The notes beneath the pieces are model-generated. The model was given only the letters and a program-made list of their open reading frames with translations, was not told the DNA's origin and did no database searches. This document shows, in pieces, positions 9,790 to 18,274 of a stretch of DNA of 64,000 nucleotides. Source of the stretch: Marispirochaeta sp. Lineage in GTDB: Bacteria; Spirochaetota; Spirochaetia; JC444; Marispirochaetaceae. The position numbers and the translations under genes were made by a program. Numbering within the stretch: position 1 is the first letter of the stretch; the number at the start of each line of letters is the position of its first letter. The DNA is taken from assembly GCF_963668165.1 (NCBI RefSeq), contig NZ_OY764209.1, positions 2,108,001-2,172,000 on the forward strand, written 5' to 3'.

Positions 9790-10321
9790 TCAGCGGGATA
9801 CTTTAGCGAGATCAGCCTTCAGCTCTTTGATCAGTTCCTCGCCTACCTTTTTTGCTACACTGTCCCATACCGGCTGAGTCGCTTCCTGAAAGGCCTGTTT
9901 CTGTGCAACGGATAACTCGACAGTTGTCGCCTCTGCTTCGCTGATTTCTTCAAGATAAGAACTTTCATCTGCTCTGGCAATTTCACGATCGCGCACTCCG
10001 GTCTTAAGGGCGACTTCCCGTATCATTTTCTGATCTTCTGGTGAGTAGGAATCAAAAAGTTTCTTACTGTACGGAAATGTAAGAGGTGAATATACATGGC
10101 CGGTAAGAGATATGTAGTTGTTGACCTCATAAAACTTCCATCCGTAGATTGCAACAACGGGATTTTCCTGTCCGTCAATTGCGTGCTGTTGTAGAGCGGT
10201 AAAGACTTCAGAAACCGGCATCGGGGTAGGATTTACACCGAGGAGCCTCCAGGCTTCCAGGTGTATCGGGTTTTCCATTGTCCTGATTTTTTAAACCTTT
10301 CTTAGCAATGTAGTTACTCAT
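9790..10321 (-). pseudogene. decayed TRAP-transporter substrate-binding protein (DctP family), C-terminal half
   Basis: About 162 residues in one frame (10278 down to 9790) match the second lobe of DctP-type periplasmic binding proteins: MENPIHLEAWRLLG, NPTPMPVSEVFTALQQHAIDGQENP and YSKKLFDSYSPEDQKMIREVA. The family is normally about 330 residues, so the first half is missing. Just upstream, a run of six A (10287-10292 on the plus strand) shifts the frame. Removing one A continues the expected KKGLKIRT before MENP, back to ATG 10321, which has AAAGGAG about 18 bases upstream. So a start region seems joined to an internal part of dctP by deletion. No TRAP permease genes are nearby. Non-functional remnant. 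Confidence 0.75.
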
Positions 10322-10388
10322 GCTGTACCCTTGTAAAACTCCTTTCGACGATCTTCAGATGCATCTGTAAAATTTCAAGTAATTTTAG

Positions 10389-10416
10389 TTGACAAGAAGG
10401 TAAGACGTGTTATTAT
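10389..10416 (+). promoter_or_regulatory. promoter of the GH31-CUT1-GH127 operon
   Basis: TTGACA (10389-10394), a 16-base spacer and TATTAT (10411-10416) form a near-consensus sigma70-type promoter about 90 bases before the GH31 start. The -10 element overlaps the left arm of the inverted repeat at 10413-10455. Confidence 0.65.
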
Positions 10417-10455
10417 ACATATATAATATATTATCCACATAGATTATATGTATAA
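10413..10455. promoter_or_regulatory. paired operator-like inverted repeat overlapping the -10 element
   Basis: TTATACATATA (10413-10423) and its exact reverse complement TATATGTATAA (10445-10455) are separated by 21 bases, placing the arm centres about three helical turns apart. The position at and just after the -10 region suits repression. The GntR-type regulator encoded at the end of the locus is the obvious candidate binder; this is inference. Confidence 0.55.
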
Positions 10456-10505
10456 GTCGAAATCACTAATTTATCAAGGAAGTGTACATTCCATTGGAGG
10501 AAAAG

Positions 10506-12899
10506 GTGCCGTCTAAACTGTATGAACAATTTTCTGCTCTTGGCGCTATCAAATCTTTCAGCCACGAAAACAATATTCTTCTATTCAAAGTAGTAGGTAC
10601 CAGTTATTCCGACGCTGAAATCAGCGTGTCGTTTTATGCCGGCGGGATCTTACGATATAGAGTTGAGGAAGAAGGGAGAACCAGATTTCGTTTTGATCTG
10701 TTTCATGAGAATAATATCACTGCTGTTACTCCGAAAATCTTGAAGGATGAAAACTTTATTTACGCTGAAACAGAAGATATAAAAGTAATATTTCAGAAAT
10801 CATCCTGGAAGATGGAAATGTATAACAAGAATGGTAGCATTCTGTTGGGAGAATTTTCTGAAGATAAGAATGCGAGAGGGGACTTTAATAGTCTGCCGTC
10901 AGGTTTTGCCTACAATAATGGTGCTATTCCCGTCTCTGCCCGTATAAACTTTGAGCTTCCGGTTAACAAAAGTTTTTTTGGTTTAGGCGAACGTTTTTCA
11001 GAATTAAACAGGCGAAACGAAAAAACCAGGATATGGAACGATAATGCCTACGGCTCCGGTAATAAAAAGTCACATAAAAATATTCCATTTATACTTTCGA
11101 ACGCCGGGTATGGAATATTTCTGAATGAGACATCTCCCAGTATTTGGGATGTGGGCAGTACTTCAAATTTTTCTTTTTCGATTGAGACGGACGCACCTGG
11201 AATCGATTTATTTATTCTTATCGGTTCCAACATGAAAGAGATTTTAAAAAAGTATTCTTTGCTCACGACTTACGCACCTTTACCTCCGAGATGGTCTTTT
11301 GGCCTCTGGGTATCACCTTTCGGGAATTATCTTGAAGAAGGCGGGACATGGCAACAAAATGAGTTTCTTGATTTTGCCCGGACTTTGCGGGAAAAGAAGA
11401 TGCCCTTCGATGTAATGCATCTTGATCCGTTCTGGATGGGTAAAACAAAGAAAATATGTGATTTTGTCTGGGATGATACGGATTTCCCGGACCCGGCGGA
11501 GTTCATTCAGGCCCTTAGAAAAATGGATATAGGATTGTGTTTGTGGGAGCATCCGTATATAGAAAAAGGAGCCGCATTATACAATGAAGGAAAAGAGAAA
11601 GGATATCTGCTCAAAAGATCAGACGGTTCTGTTTATGATTATAATATTGTAATCATATCGGCAGAACGGCGTCTGAAAGAAACGACGGAATATAAAGAAG
11701 ATTTTTATGCACTAGGCGGAGTTGTAGACTTTTCCAATCCTGATGCTGTTGAGTGGTATAAAGCACAACACCGACCGTTGATTGAAATGGGGACTGCAAC
11801 ATTTAAAACTGATTTTGGCGAGGTCATACCTTATGATGCACACTTTCATAACGGACAGACTGGCCGGGAAATGCATAATATATATTCCTATCTGTATAAC
11901 CGGACGGTCTGGGATGTGCAGTCGGAATATGATGATCGTCCTGTTCTCTGGGGACGGTCAGGTTACGCCGGAAGTCAGGCGTTTCCTGTTCAATGGTCGG
12001 GCGACCCTCTATCTAATTTCCGGAGTCTGGGAACGACTATAAAGAGCGGAATAAGTTATGGGTTATCCGGTGTCCCGTTTTGGACATTTGATCTTGGCGG
12101 GTTCAAAGGTTCTCCGGAGCCGGAAGCCTATGTGCGCTGGTCTCAGATCGGGCTTCTTGTTTCTCACTCTCGATTTCACGGAACTGCAAAAAGGATGCCG
12201 TGGGATTTTGGGCCTGAAGCTGAAAAAGCCGTAATGAAGTTTATCTATTTAAGGTATTCATTATTGCCCTATCTGTATGCTTCTTCATGGGAATCCGTAA
12301 ACTCAGGCTTGCCTGTTCTGCGTGCCTTATCGCTGGAATTTGAAGATGATCCTGGTTCTTATCAGGTCGAAACAGAGTTCTTGATCGGCGATTCAATTCT
12401 CGTTGTTCCAGTTCTGAATGCAGAAGGGAAGACAGAAGTCTATTTACCCCCATCTGACTGGTATGATTTCTTTTCCGGAAAAGAAATCAATGGTTCAAGA
12501 TTCTGGGATGAAGAATGCAGCTTAGACGAACTTCCTATTTTTGTTAGAAAAGGCTCTGTGATCTCCTCTACTGTTCCCGAGCAGCACGTTCTTGATTTTT
12601 GGCCGGAACTGACAATCGACTTCTACGGTCACGGGAACAAAAATGTTGTCATTCCTGAAGAAGGTGGGCGTAAGAATACGTCGATAGAAAGTGTCTGGAA
12701 TGCAAGTAGTATGAGATTATCAATTATCTCGGAAAAACGAAATTTTGTTCTCCGGTTTCACTCGGTGGAAAACAGACCTGTGGAAGTTGTGTGCTCACAG
12801 GAAGCTCGTTTAAGCATGGAATATAACAGTGAAAAAAGGATAGTTGTTTTTACGATAGTGGATTCAGAAAGTTTCGATTTACAATTCAAGGAGGTTTAA
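10506..12899 (+). CDS. glycoside hydrolase family 31, probable alpha-xylosidase
   Basis: About 797 residues, cytoplasmic (no signal peptide). The N-terminal beta-sandwich is followed by a (beta/alpha)8 barrel. The nucleophile motif FKTDFGE is about residues 433-439 (Asp436), and the acid/base Asp is in QWSGD (about residue 500). KTDFGE followed by a long MHN-type loop, and the LDPFWMG and WVSPFG motifs, are typical of YicI-like alpha-xylosidases, which release xylose from isoprimeverose and xyloglucan oligosaccharides. I place the start at GTG 10506 because GGAGG lies six bases before it. The frame is open to GTG 10482, which lacks a well-spaced site. First gene of an operon with a CUT1 importer and a GH127 enzyme. 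An alpha-glucosidase role cannot be excluded. Confidence 0.88.
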   Translation: MPSKLYEQFSALGAIKSFSHENNILLFKVVGTSYSDAEISVSFYAGGILRYRVEEEGRTRFRFDLFHENNITAVTPKILKDENFIYAETEDIKVIFQKSSWKMEMYNKNGSILLGEFSEDKNARGDFNSLPSGFAYNNGAIPVSARINFELPVNKSFFGLGERFSELNRRNEKTRIWNDNAYGSGNKKSHKNIPFILSNAGYGIFLNETSPSIWDVGSTSNFSFSIETDAPGIDLFILIGSNMKEILKKYSLLTTYAPLPPRWSFGLWVSPFGNYLEEGGTWQQNEFLDFARTLREKKMPFDVMHLDPFWMGKTKKICDFVWDDTDFPDPAEFIQALRKMDIGLCLWEHPYIEKGAALYNEGKEKGYLLKRSDGSVYDYNIVIISAERRLKETTEYKEDFYALGGVVDFSNPDAVEWYKAQHRPLIEMGTATFKTDFGEVIPYDAHFHNGQTGREMHNIYSYLYNRTVWDVQSEYDDRPVLWGRSGYAGSQAFPVQWSGDPLSNFRSLGTTIKSGISYGLSGVPFWTFDLGGFKGSPEPEAYVRWSQIGLLVSHSRFHGTAKRMPWDFGPEAEKAVMKFIYLRYSLLPYLYASSWESVNSGLPVLRALSLEFEDDPGSYQVETEFLIGDSILVVPVLNAEGKTEVYLPPSDWYDFFSGKEINGSRFWDEECSLDELPIFVRKGSVISSTVPEQHVLDFWPELTIDFYGHGNKNVVIPEEGGRKNTSIESVWNASSMRLSIISEKRNFVLRFHSVENRPVEVVCSQEARLSMEYNSEKRIVVFTIVDSESFDLQFKEV

Positions 12900-12958
12900 T
12901 GAGAGATAAAAATTTCCAAAAGCAGCTACTATTAAGAAATGAAGGAGAAGAAAAATGA
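12899..12958 (+). CDS. short 19-codon ORF between GH31 and binding-protein genes, possible coupling peptide
   Basis: ATG 12899 overlaps the GH31 stop (TAATG) and has a near-perfect site AAGGAGG seven bases upstream. The reading frame MRDKNFQKQLLLRNEGEEK stops at TGA 12956-12958, which overlaps the ATG of the binding protein (ATGA). So ribosomes leaving GH31 could restart here and be delivered to the next gene. It may be a regulatory leader or just a relic of a lost gene start. No protein function is claimed. Confidence 0.4.
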   Translation: MRDKNFQKQLLLRNEGEEK

Positions 12959-14304
12959 ACAAGAGTATTTTAGTAGTTTTTTTAGTGTTGTTAACCAGTC
13001 TTTTCGTCTGGGCTGGTGGTGATCAGGAAAGCGGATCTACCGAAGTTCCGGCAGATATTCAGTGGGTAACTGCAGACAGAATCGGGAATCCGAATGCTTC
13101 TATCACGCTCACCTACGCGGTTGATTTGACATACTCCCATCAGACACAGACTGCTTCAAGGAAAGAGTTTCTTACTTCCAGAATGGAGGAATGGGCCAAG
13201 GCTCATCCGGATGTTAAACTGATTCCCCAGATTCTTTCAAATAATCCTGCCGAACGATTGGCAAAACAGCTCGAGCAGGCAGCGACTGGCAGTATGGCTG
13301 ATGCTGCTCAGATCGATGGACAATTTGTTCCCTTGTTTTACCGATGGCTTCAACCAATAGATAGTTATTTTTCTGCACAAGAACTGGACGACTGGTTCGA
13401 TTGGTGTAAGAAAGAGGCCATGATAGACCCTCAGGACGGAAAGCTGAAAGGGGCCTGGATGCTTACAAATACTGTTGGTCTTTGGTATGACAAAACAGCG
13501 GTTCCAAATCCTCCCCAGAGCTGGGATGAGGTTATAAAAGTCGGTAAAGAGTTGCAGAACAACGGGTACCAATATGGTTTTCTCACCTGGGGTGGTAAGA
13601 ACGAACAGATAAGTTACGGCTCTGTATTTCCTATGTTTTTCGGTTTGGGCGGAGATCTTGTAGACTCTTCCGGTAAGCCTGTTTACGGGGAAGGCGATAA
13701 TAGAGCGAAACTTATTGAGGTATTCAAATTCTGGGACCGGGCAGTAAAAGAAGGCGTTGTTCCTCAGCGGGTATTGGACATCAATAACAATGGTGACTTG
13801 GCTGCGGCAGCCAAGGAAAAAACCGCAGCTATGTTTCTTGGAGGATCCTGGTTGCTGAGCGTACTAAAAGATAATCTGGGAAGCGAGATAGAATCCTGGG
13901 ATTTTACAAACACGCCGCAAAAAAGCGCGAGCATAAAGATGCAGATTCCCGGCGGTTACTGCATGGCGTTTTTTGCAAAAGATAAAAAGAAGCTGGATTT
14001 GATTGTTGATTTTATGAAGTATGTATATGTTGGCGCAGACGGGATGGCTGGCTGGTGTTCCGCTGCAGGATATACTCCTGTTCGAAAAAGCGTATTTGAA
14101 AACTATGCTGTCTTTAAGGAAGATCGTTTTCAGCAGGCATTTGGTAAGGTAATATCTACTGCGCGAACAAGGCCCAATTCTTCTACATATTCTATTATCA
14201 GCGAACATGTTCAGGAAGGATGGCAAAATGTAATTCTCGGTCGACAGACGCCGGAAGAAGCAGTGGATACTGCTTTCAAGAAAACCTTGAATCAGATCAG
14301 GTAA
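12955..14304 (+). CDS. sugar ABC transporter substrate-binding protein (CUT1)
   Basis: 449 residues. The signal peptide MNKSILVVFLVLLTSLFVWAGG is followed by DQES, the AGG..E junction often seen in spirochaete binding proteins. The mature part has the family 1 solute-binding fold with AERLAKQLEQAATG, GLWYDKTAVPNPPQSWDEV and the C-lobe segment GGYCMAFFAKDKKKLDLIVDFMKYV. It captures an oligosaccharide outside the membrane and passes it to the two permeases downstream. GAAGGAGAAG precedes the ATG. Given the flanking alpha-xylosidase and beta-L-arabinofuranosidase, xyloglucan or arabinose-containing oligosaccharides are the likely ligands; this is inferred from context only. Confidence 0.9.
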   Translation: MNKSILVVFLVLLTSLFVWAGGDQESGSTEVPADIQWVTADRIGNPNASITLTYAVDLTYSHQTQTASRKEFLTSRMEEWAKAHPDVKLIPQILSNNPAERLAKQLEQAATGSMADAAQIDGQFVPLFYRWLQPIDSYFSAQELDDWFDWCKKEAMIDPQDGKLKGAWMLTNTVGLWYDKTAVPNPPQSWDEVIKVGKELQNNGYQYGFLTWGGKNEQISYGSVFPMFFGLGGDLVDSSGKPVYGEGDNRAKLIEVFKFWDRAVKEGVVPQRVLDINNNGDLAAAAKEKTAAMFLGGSWLLSVLKDNLGSEIESWDFTNTPQKSASIKMQIPGGYCMAFFAKDKKKLDLIVDFMKYVYVGADGMAGWCSAAGYTPVRKSVFENYAVFKEDRFQQAFGKVISTARTRPNSSTYSIISEHVQEGWQNVILGRQTPEEAVDTAFKKTLNQIR

Positions 14305-14315
14305 CGTCAAAAATA

Positions 14316-14352
14316 TAATCACTGAAGGAGAGCGATACTCCTTCAGTGATTA
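14316..14352 (+). other. strong intercistronic hairpin without U-tract
   Basis: A perfect 15-bp stem (14316-14330 with 14338-14352; arm core ATCACTGAAGGAG) closes a 7-base loop between the binding-protein stop and the first permease. No T-run follows, so it is more likely an mRNA 3' stabiliser or processing site that raises binding-protein mRNA over permease mRNA than a terminator. Confidence 0.6.
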
Positions 14353-14370
14353 ATCTACGGAAATAAGAGT

Positions 14371-15273
14371 ATGCGTAAAAAAAATTCTGGAATTCTTTAT
14401 CGTAAGCCTCTGAAATGGCTTATGCCAATGTTCCTAATGTTAGGGTTGTTTTATTTTTATCCGTTGTACGATGTTATACGATATAGTTTTACAGATGCAT
14501 CGATTCTGAAACCGTCATATACGTATTCATTTATCTCGTATATCAAAGTTTTTAGTGATCCTGAAATAATGAATACTTTCGGTGTTACTTTTATCTTTGT
14601 TTTCTCAAATGTAGTTCTGCAAATTACAATCGGAATACTTCTTGCTCTATTGATCAACGCCGGGATGAGGAATGGACTCCCGTTTACCGAATCCGGGCGG
14701 ACTATCGTTCTCATAGCATGGATGATTCCCGGAGTTTTGGTCGGTATTGTCTGGCGACTTATCCTGTCTACTTCGAATTATGGAATATTAAATTATATAC
14801 TGGACTTATTACATTTGCCTCGTTTATCGTTTCTGTCAGATCCTCATTTGGCGCTTATTTCTGCAATTGTAGTGAATATATGGAGAGGCAGCGCATTCAG
14901 CATGATACTCCAGTACGCAGGTCTTCAGAAAATTCCGGATCAGCTTTACGAAGCTTCTGTTGTAGACGGGGCGAATGTTTTTCAACAGTTTTTTAGAATA
15001 ACTTTACCGTTGCTGCGGAATATTATTTTTATCAATCTTGTTTTGATTACAATCTATACGTTTAATACCTTTGATATGATCATGTCGCTTACGGGTGGCG
15101 GCCCTGCAAGGGCTACTGAAGTTCTAACACTGACTGCCTATAAGCAGATGTTCAAGTTCTTCGATATGGGAACGAGTTCCGCTATCTCAGTAATCCTGCT
15201 GCTTATAAATTTAACTATGGCTATTGTCTATTACCGATTTATATTATCCGACAGCGAAATCGAGAATCTTTGA
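14371..15273 (+). CDS. sugar ABC transporter permease (CUT1, first subunit)
   Basis: 300 residues, inner membrane. Six predicted helices start after a basic N-terminus (MRKKNSGILYRKPLKWLMP). The EAA coupling loop reads LYEASVVDGANVFQQFFRITLPLL, and the GGGPARATEVLTLTAYKQMF segment near the C-terminus is typical of UgpA/MalF-short permeases. It pairs with the next permease to form the translocation channel. The site before ATG 14371 is weak (AATAAGAG), so translation may depend on coupling or on the hairpin just upstream. Confidence 0.92.
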   Translation: MRKKNSGILYRKPLKWLMPMFLMLGLFYFYPLYDVIRYSFTDASILKPSYTYSFISYIKVFSDPEIMNTFGVTFIFVFSNVVLQITIGILLALLINAGMRNGLPFTESGRTIVLIAWMIPGVLVGIVWRLILSTSNYGILNYILDLLHLPRLSFLSDPHLALISAIVVNIWRGSAFSMILQYAGLQKIPDQLYEASVVDGANVFQQFFRITLPLLRNIIFINLVLITIYTFNTFDMIMSLTGGGPARATEVLTLTAYKQMFKFFDMGTSSAISVILLLINLTMAIVYYRFILSDSEIENL

Positions 15274-15289
15274 TTTAAAGGTGTTAGCA

Positions 15290-16135
15290 ATGAAGTCTAG
15301 ACTTTCAAAAGCCCATATTATTTTATTTTATGTTTTTCTCGTTTTAATTATTGTTTTGTTTGTCGGTCCGATCCTCTGGATGGTTTCTTTATCCTTAAAA
15401 AGCAAGGCGGAAATTTTCGCGTACCCGCCCAGACTGATTCCCGACGTAGTTAACTTTGGCAATTATGTATATGTCTTAACAAGTAGTCGGATACCGTTAT
15501 ATTTAGTCAATTCTTTCAAGATTACAATCTTCTCGACTCTTGGAAACCTTCTGATAACAATTCCTGCTGCGTTTGCTTTTTCCCGGTTTCGTTTTTTCAT
15601 GCGAAATCAGTTATTGTTTATCATTTTGATGTTTCAAATGGTTTCTCAATTGATAATCTCAATTCCTTTATATCGGTATTTCATTAGTCTGAATATGTTG
15701 AATTCTCATTTTGGCTTGATATTGGTATATATTACAGTTCAGATTCCTTTTACTACATGGGTTCTGAAAGGTTTCTTTGATTCAATCCCAATTCAACTCG
15801 ACGAAGCAGCATTGATTGACGGTTATAATGAGTTTCAGACTCTGATAAAAATTCTGCTCCCGCTTGCTATGCCGGGGATCGCTACCGCCCTGGTTTTTAA
15901 TACAATTAACGCCTGGGGCAACTTTATTATTCCTTTTATATTTCTTAACGATTCACAAATGTTTCCAATTTCTGTTGGAATACTGAATTTTGCAGATACC
16001 CAAACAGAAGGCGAGATAACAATACATTTCATGGCAGTAGCCAGCGTTTTGGGGCTTGTACCGGCGGTAGCCATTATTGTCGGATTACAACGTTTTATTG
16101 TCGGTGTTTTAACTGCTGGTGCAGTTAAGGGCTGA
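15290..16135 (+). CDS. sugar ABC transporter permease (CUT1, MalG-type second subunit)
   Basis: 281 residues with about six membrane helices, the EAA loop IQLDEAALIDGYNEFQTLIKI and the family-typical C-terminus FIVGVLTAGAVKG. I place the start at ATG 15290, which is preceded by AAAGGTG and yields MKSRLSKAHIILFYVFLV. The frame is open upstream to a TTG at 15224 inside the previous gene, but that would add an unlikely tail. It starts 16 bases after the first permease. As in the 4-5.8 kb locus, no dedicated ATPase gene is present. Confidence 0.92.
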   Translation: MKSRLSKAHIILFYVFLVLIIVLFVGPILWMVSLSLKSKAEIFAYPPRLIPDVVNFGNYVYVLTSSRIPLYLVNSFKITIFSTLGNLLITIPAAFAFSRFRFFMRNQLLFIILMFQMVSQLIISIPLYRYFISLNMLNSHFGLILVYITVQIPFTTWVLKGFFDSIPIQLDEAALIDGYNEFQTLIKILLPLAMPGIATALVFNTINAWGNFIIPFIFLNDSQMFPISVGILNFADTQTEGEITIHFMAVASVLGLVPAVAIIVGLQRFIVGVLTAGAVKG

Positions 16136-16174
16136 TGTCTCTATTTTATTGCTAAATAAGGTGAGCTTGAAGTT

Positions 16175-18127
16175 ATGGAAAAGAAAATGACTCCTGTAAT
16201 ATGGAAAGCCGTAGACTTTGACGGTGGTTTCTGGAAAGAGCGGCAGGAGCTTAATCTGAATGTTACATTAAATGCCGAATACGAACAGTTAGTTAAGACT
16301 GGTAGACTTGAAGCGCTGAAGCAGCAATGGCGTCCCGGGCAGCCGGGAAACCCGCACCATTACTGGGATTCTGATGTAGCTAAATGGATTGAAACGGCTG
16401 CGTATACATTGTCATATCATGCAGATGATAAACTGGAAAAGAAGATAGATACGATTATCAATACAATTGAGAAAGCTCAATTTGATGATGGGTATTTTAA
16501 TACCTATTTTACCATCGTTGAACCGGGTAAACGGTGGACTAATCTACACGTTATGCACGAATTATACTGTGCAGGACATTTGATCGAAGCAGCAGTAGCA
16601 TATTTTGAGTCGACAGGGAAGAGAAAGTTTCTATATATCATGATAGCGTACGCAGATTATATTGATTCAGTATTCGGCCCTGAAGAAGATAAAATACACG
16701 GCTATCCAGGTCATGAGGAAATCGAACTTGCTCTTGTCAAGCTGTATCGTGTAACCGGAGAAAAACGATATTTAGCATTGTCAAAATATTTTATAGACGA
16801 GCGTGGTAAAACTCCAAATTTCTTTGAACAGGAAGCACGTCAGCGGAATGAGGACCCTGATCATTCGCCAATACGTGAGAGCCTGAACCGAAATTATCTT
16901 GCCGAAGGTCCTTATGCCTTGTTTCAGGCTCATGCTCCGGTTTGTCAACAGAAGACAGCAGAAGGACACGCTGTACGCGCCATGTACCTGTATGCAGCAA
17001 TGGCGGATGCCGGTATTGAAACCGGTGATTCTTCACTTCTGGATGCATGTAAAGTTCTATGGAGCAATGTTACCGAAAAGAGAATGTCAATCACCGGTGG
17101 AGTCGGAACGTTTGATGAAGGTGAACGCTTTACGTATGATTACAACTTACCGAATGAAGCTGTATATAATGAAACGTGTGCATCCATCGGATTAATTTTT
17201 TGGGCTCACAGAATGCTTCTGGCAACATTCGATGCAAAGTATGCAGATATTATTGAACAGACTCTTTTCAACGGTGTCTTGAGCGGGGTTTCGTTATCCG
17301 GTGACAGGTTTTTTTATTCCAACCCCCTGGCCGTTTCTCCTGGTATGTACAGTAATAGAATAATACGTAATCCTCGTTTGTCTCCTCAACGCCAGTCCTG
17401 GTTTGAAGTATCATGCTGTCCGCCAAATCTTGCCCGGCTTGTTGCGTCATTGGGGGGGTATTTTTACTCGCTTGGTGAAAAAGGTATTTACATACATCTT
17501 TATGGACAAAACAGTTCTCAAATGACTTTTAAGGGAACGAAAGTTGGAATCCGGCAGCATACAGAATTTCCCTGGGATGGAAAAATCAGAATTGAACTCT
17601 CTCTGGACTCTCCTCTGGATTTTGCTCTTTCTGTCAGGATTCCCGGATGGTGTTCAACGCCGTCGGCTTCAATTAATGGGACGTCTGTAAGTCTTGCCGG
17701 GATAGTAAAAGATGGTTTTGCAGGGTTCAAACGACTTTGGCAATCCGGTGATTATATTGATTTAGCTTTTCCTATGGAACCGGTCCTGGTAGAAGCGCAT
17801 CCAAGGGTACGGCAAAACTGTGGAAGAGCAGCAATAAAACGGGGGCCTCTTGTCTATTGTCTGGAAGAAGTTGATAACGGCGACAGGCTTTGGGATGTTT
17901 CGCTTTCTGAGAATACTGATTTTACCAGTACTTTCAAAAAAGACTTGCTCGGCGGAATTGTAACCGTGAAAGCGAAGGGAAAAAGCAGGAAGATTGAAGA
18001 TTGGGATGGAACCTTGTATTCTTCTCAACGTTCAGATTCCTACGAGCGGGAAATCACTGCTATACCGTATTTTGCGTGGAGCAATCGGAATCCGGGAGAA
18101 ATGATAGTGTGGTTGCGAAAAGAATGA
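16175..18127 (+). CDS. glycoside hydrolase family 127 (DUF1680), probable beta-L-arabinofuranosidase
   Basis: 650 residues, cytoplasmic, with the (alpha/alpha)6 barrel typical of GH127. SCCPPNLARLVASLGGYFY at about residue 413 contains the Cys pair 414-415 that matches the nucleophile region of the characterised enzyme HypBA1 (Cys417/418). NETCASIGLIFWAHRM holds the conserved Glu and third Cys of the zinc-cysteine site. The length is close to the family norm of about 650-660. AAGGTGAG precedes the ATG. The enzyme would remove beta-L-arabinofuranose from imported oligosaccharides. GH146-type or related activity remains possible because DUF1680 members vary. It is the last structural gene of the operon. 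Confidence 0.87.
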   Translation: MEKKMTPVIWKAVDFDGGFWKERQELNLNVTLNAEYEQLVKTGRLEALKQQWRPGQPGNPHHYWDSDVAKWIETAAYTLSYHADDKLEKKIDTIINTIEKAQFDDGYFNTYFTIVEPGKRWTNLHVMHELYCAGHLIEAAVAYFESTGKRKFLYIMIAYADYIDSVFGPEEDKIHGYPGHEEIELALVKLYRVTGEKRYLALSKYFIDERGKTPNFFEQEARQRNEDPDHSPIRESLNRNYLAEGPYALFQAHAPVCQQKTAEGHAVRAMYLYAAMADAGIETGDSSLLDACKVLWSNVTEKRMSITGGVGTFDEGERFTYDYNLPNEAVYNETCASIGLIFWAHRMLLATFDAKYADIIEQTLFNGVLSGVSLSGDRFFYSNPLAVSPGMYSNRIIRNPRLSPQRQSWFEVSCCPPNLARLVASLGGYFYSLGEKGIYIHLYGQNSSQMTFKGTKVGIRQHTEFPWDGKIRIELSLDSPLDFALSVRIPGWCSTPSASINGTSVSLAGIVKDGFAGFKRLWQSGDYIDLAFPMEPVLVEAHPRVRQNCGRAAIKRGPLVYCLEEVDNGDRLWDVSLSENTDFTSTFKKDLLGGIVTVKAKGKSRKIEDWDGTLYSSQRSDSYEREITAIPYFAWSNRNPGEMIVWLRKE

Positions 18128-18274
18128 ATAATCGACTTCTTGTATGGCTAAGGTGACATTTTATTAAGATTAAGCAGGAAGCTTTTATGTAAAACCGATG
18201 TTCATATATGATTCTTTTGCCGCGAGAGACCAGGCATTTCCATTGTTCAACGTGATGTGATATTATTTGTATTA

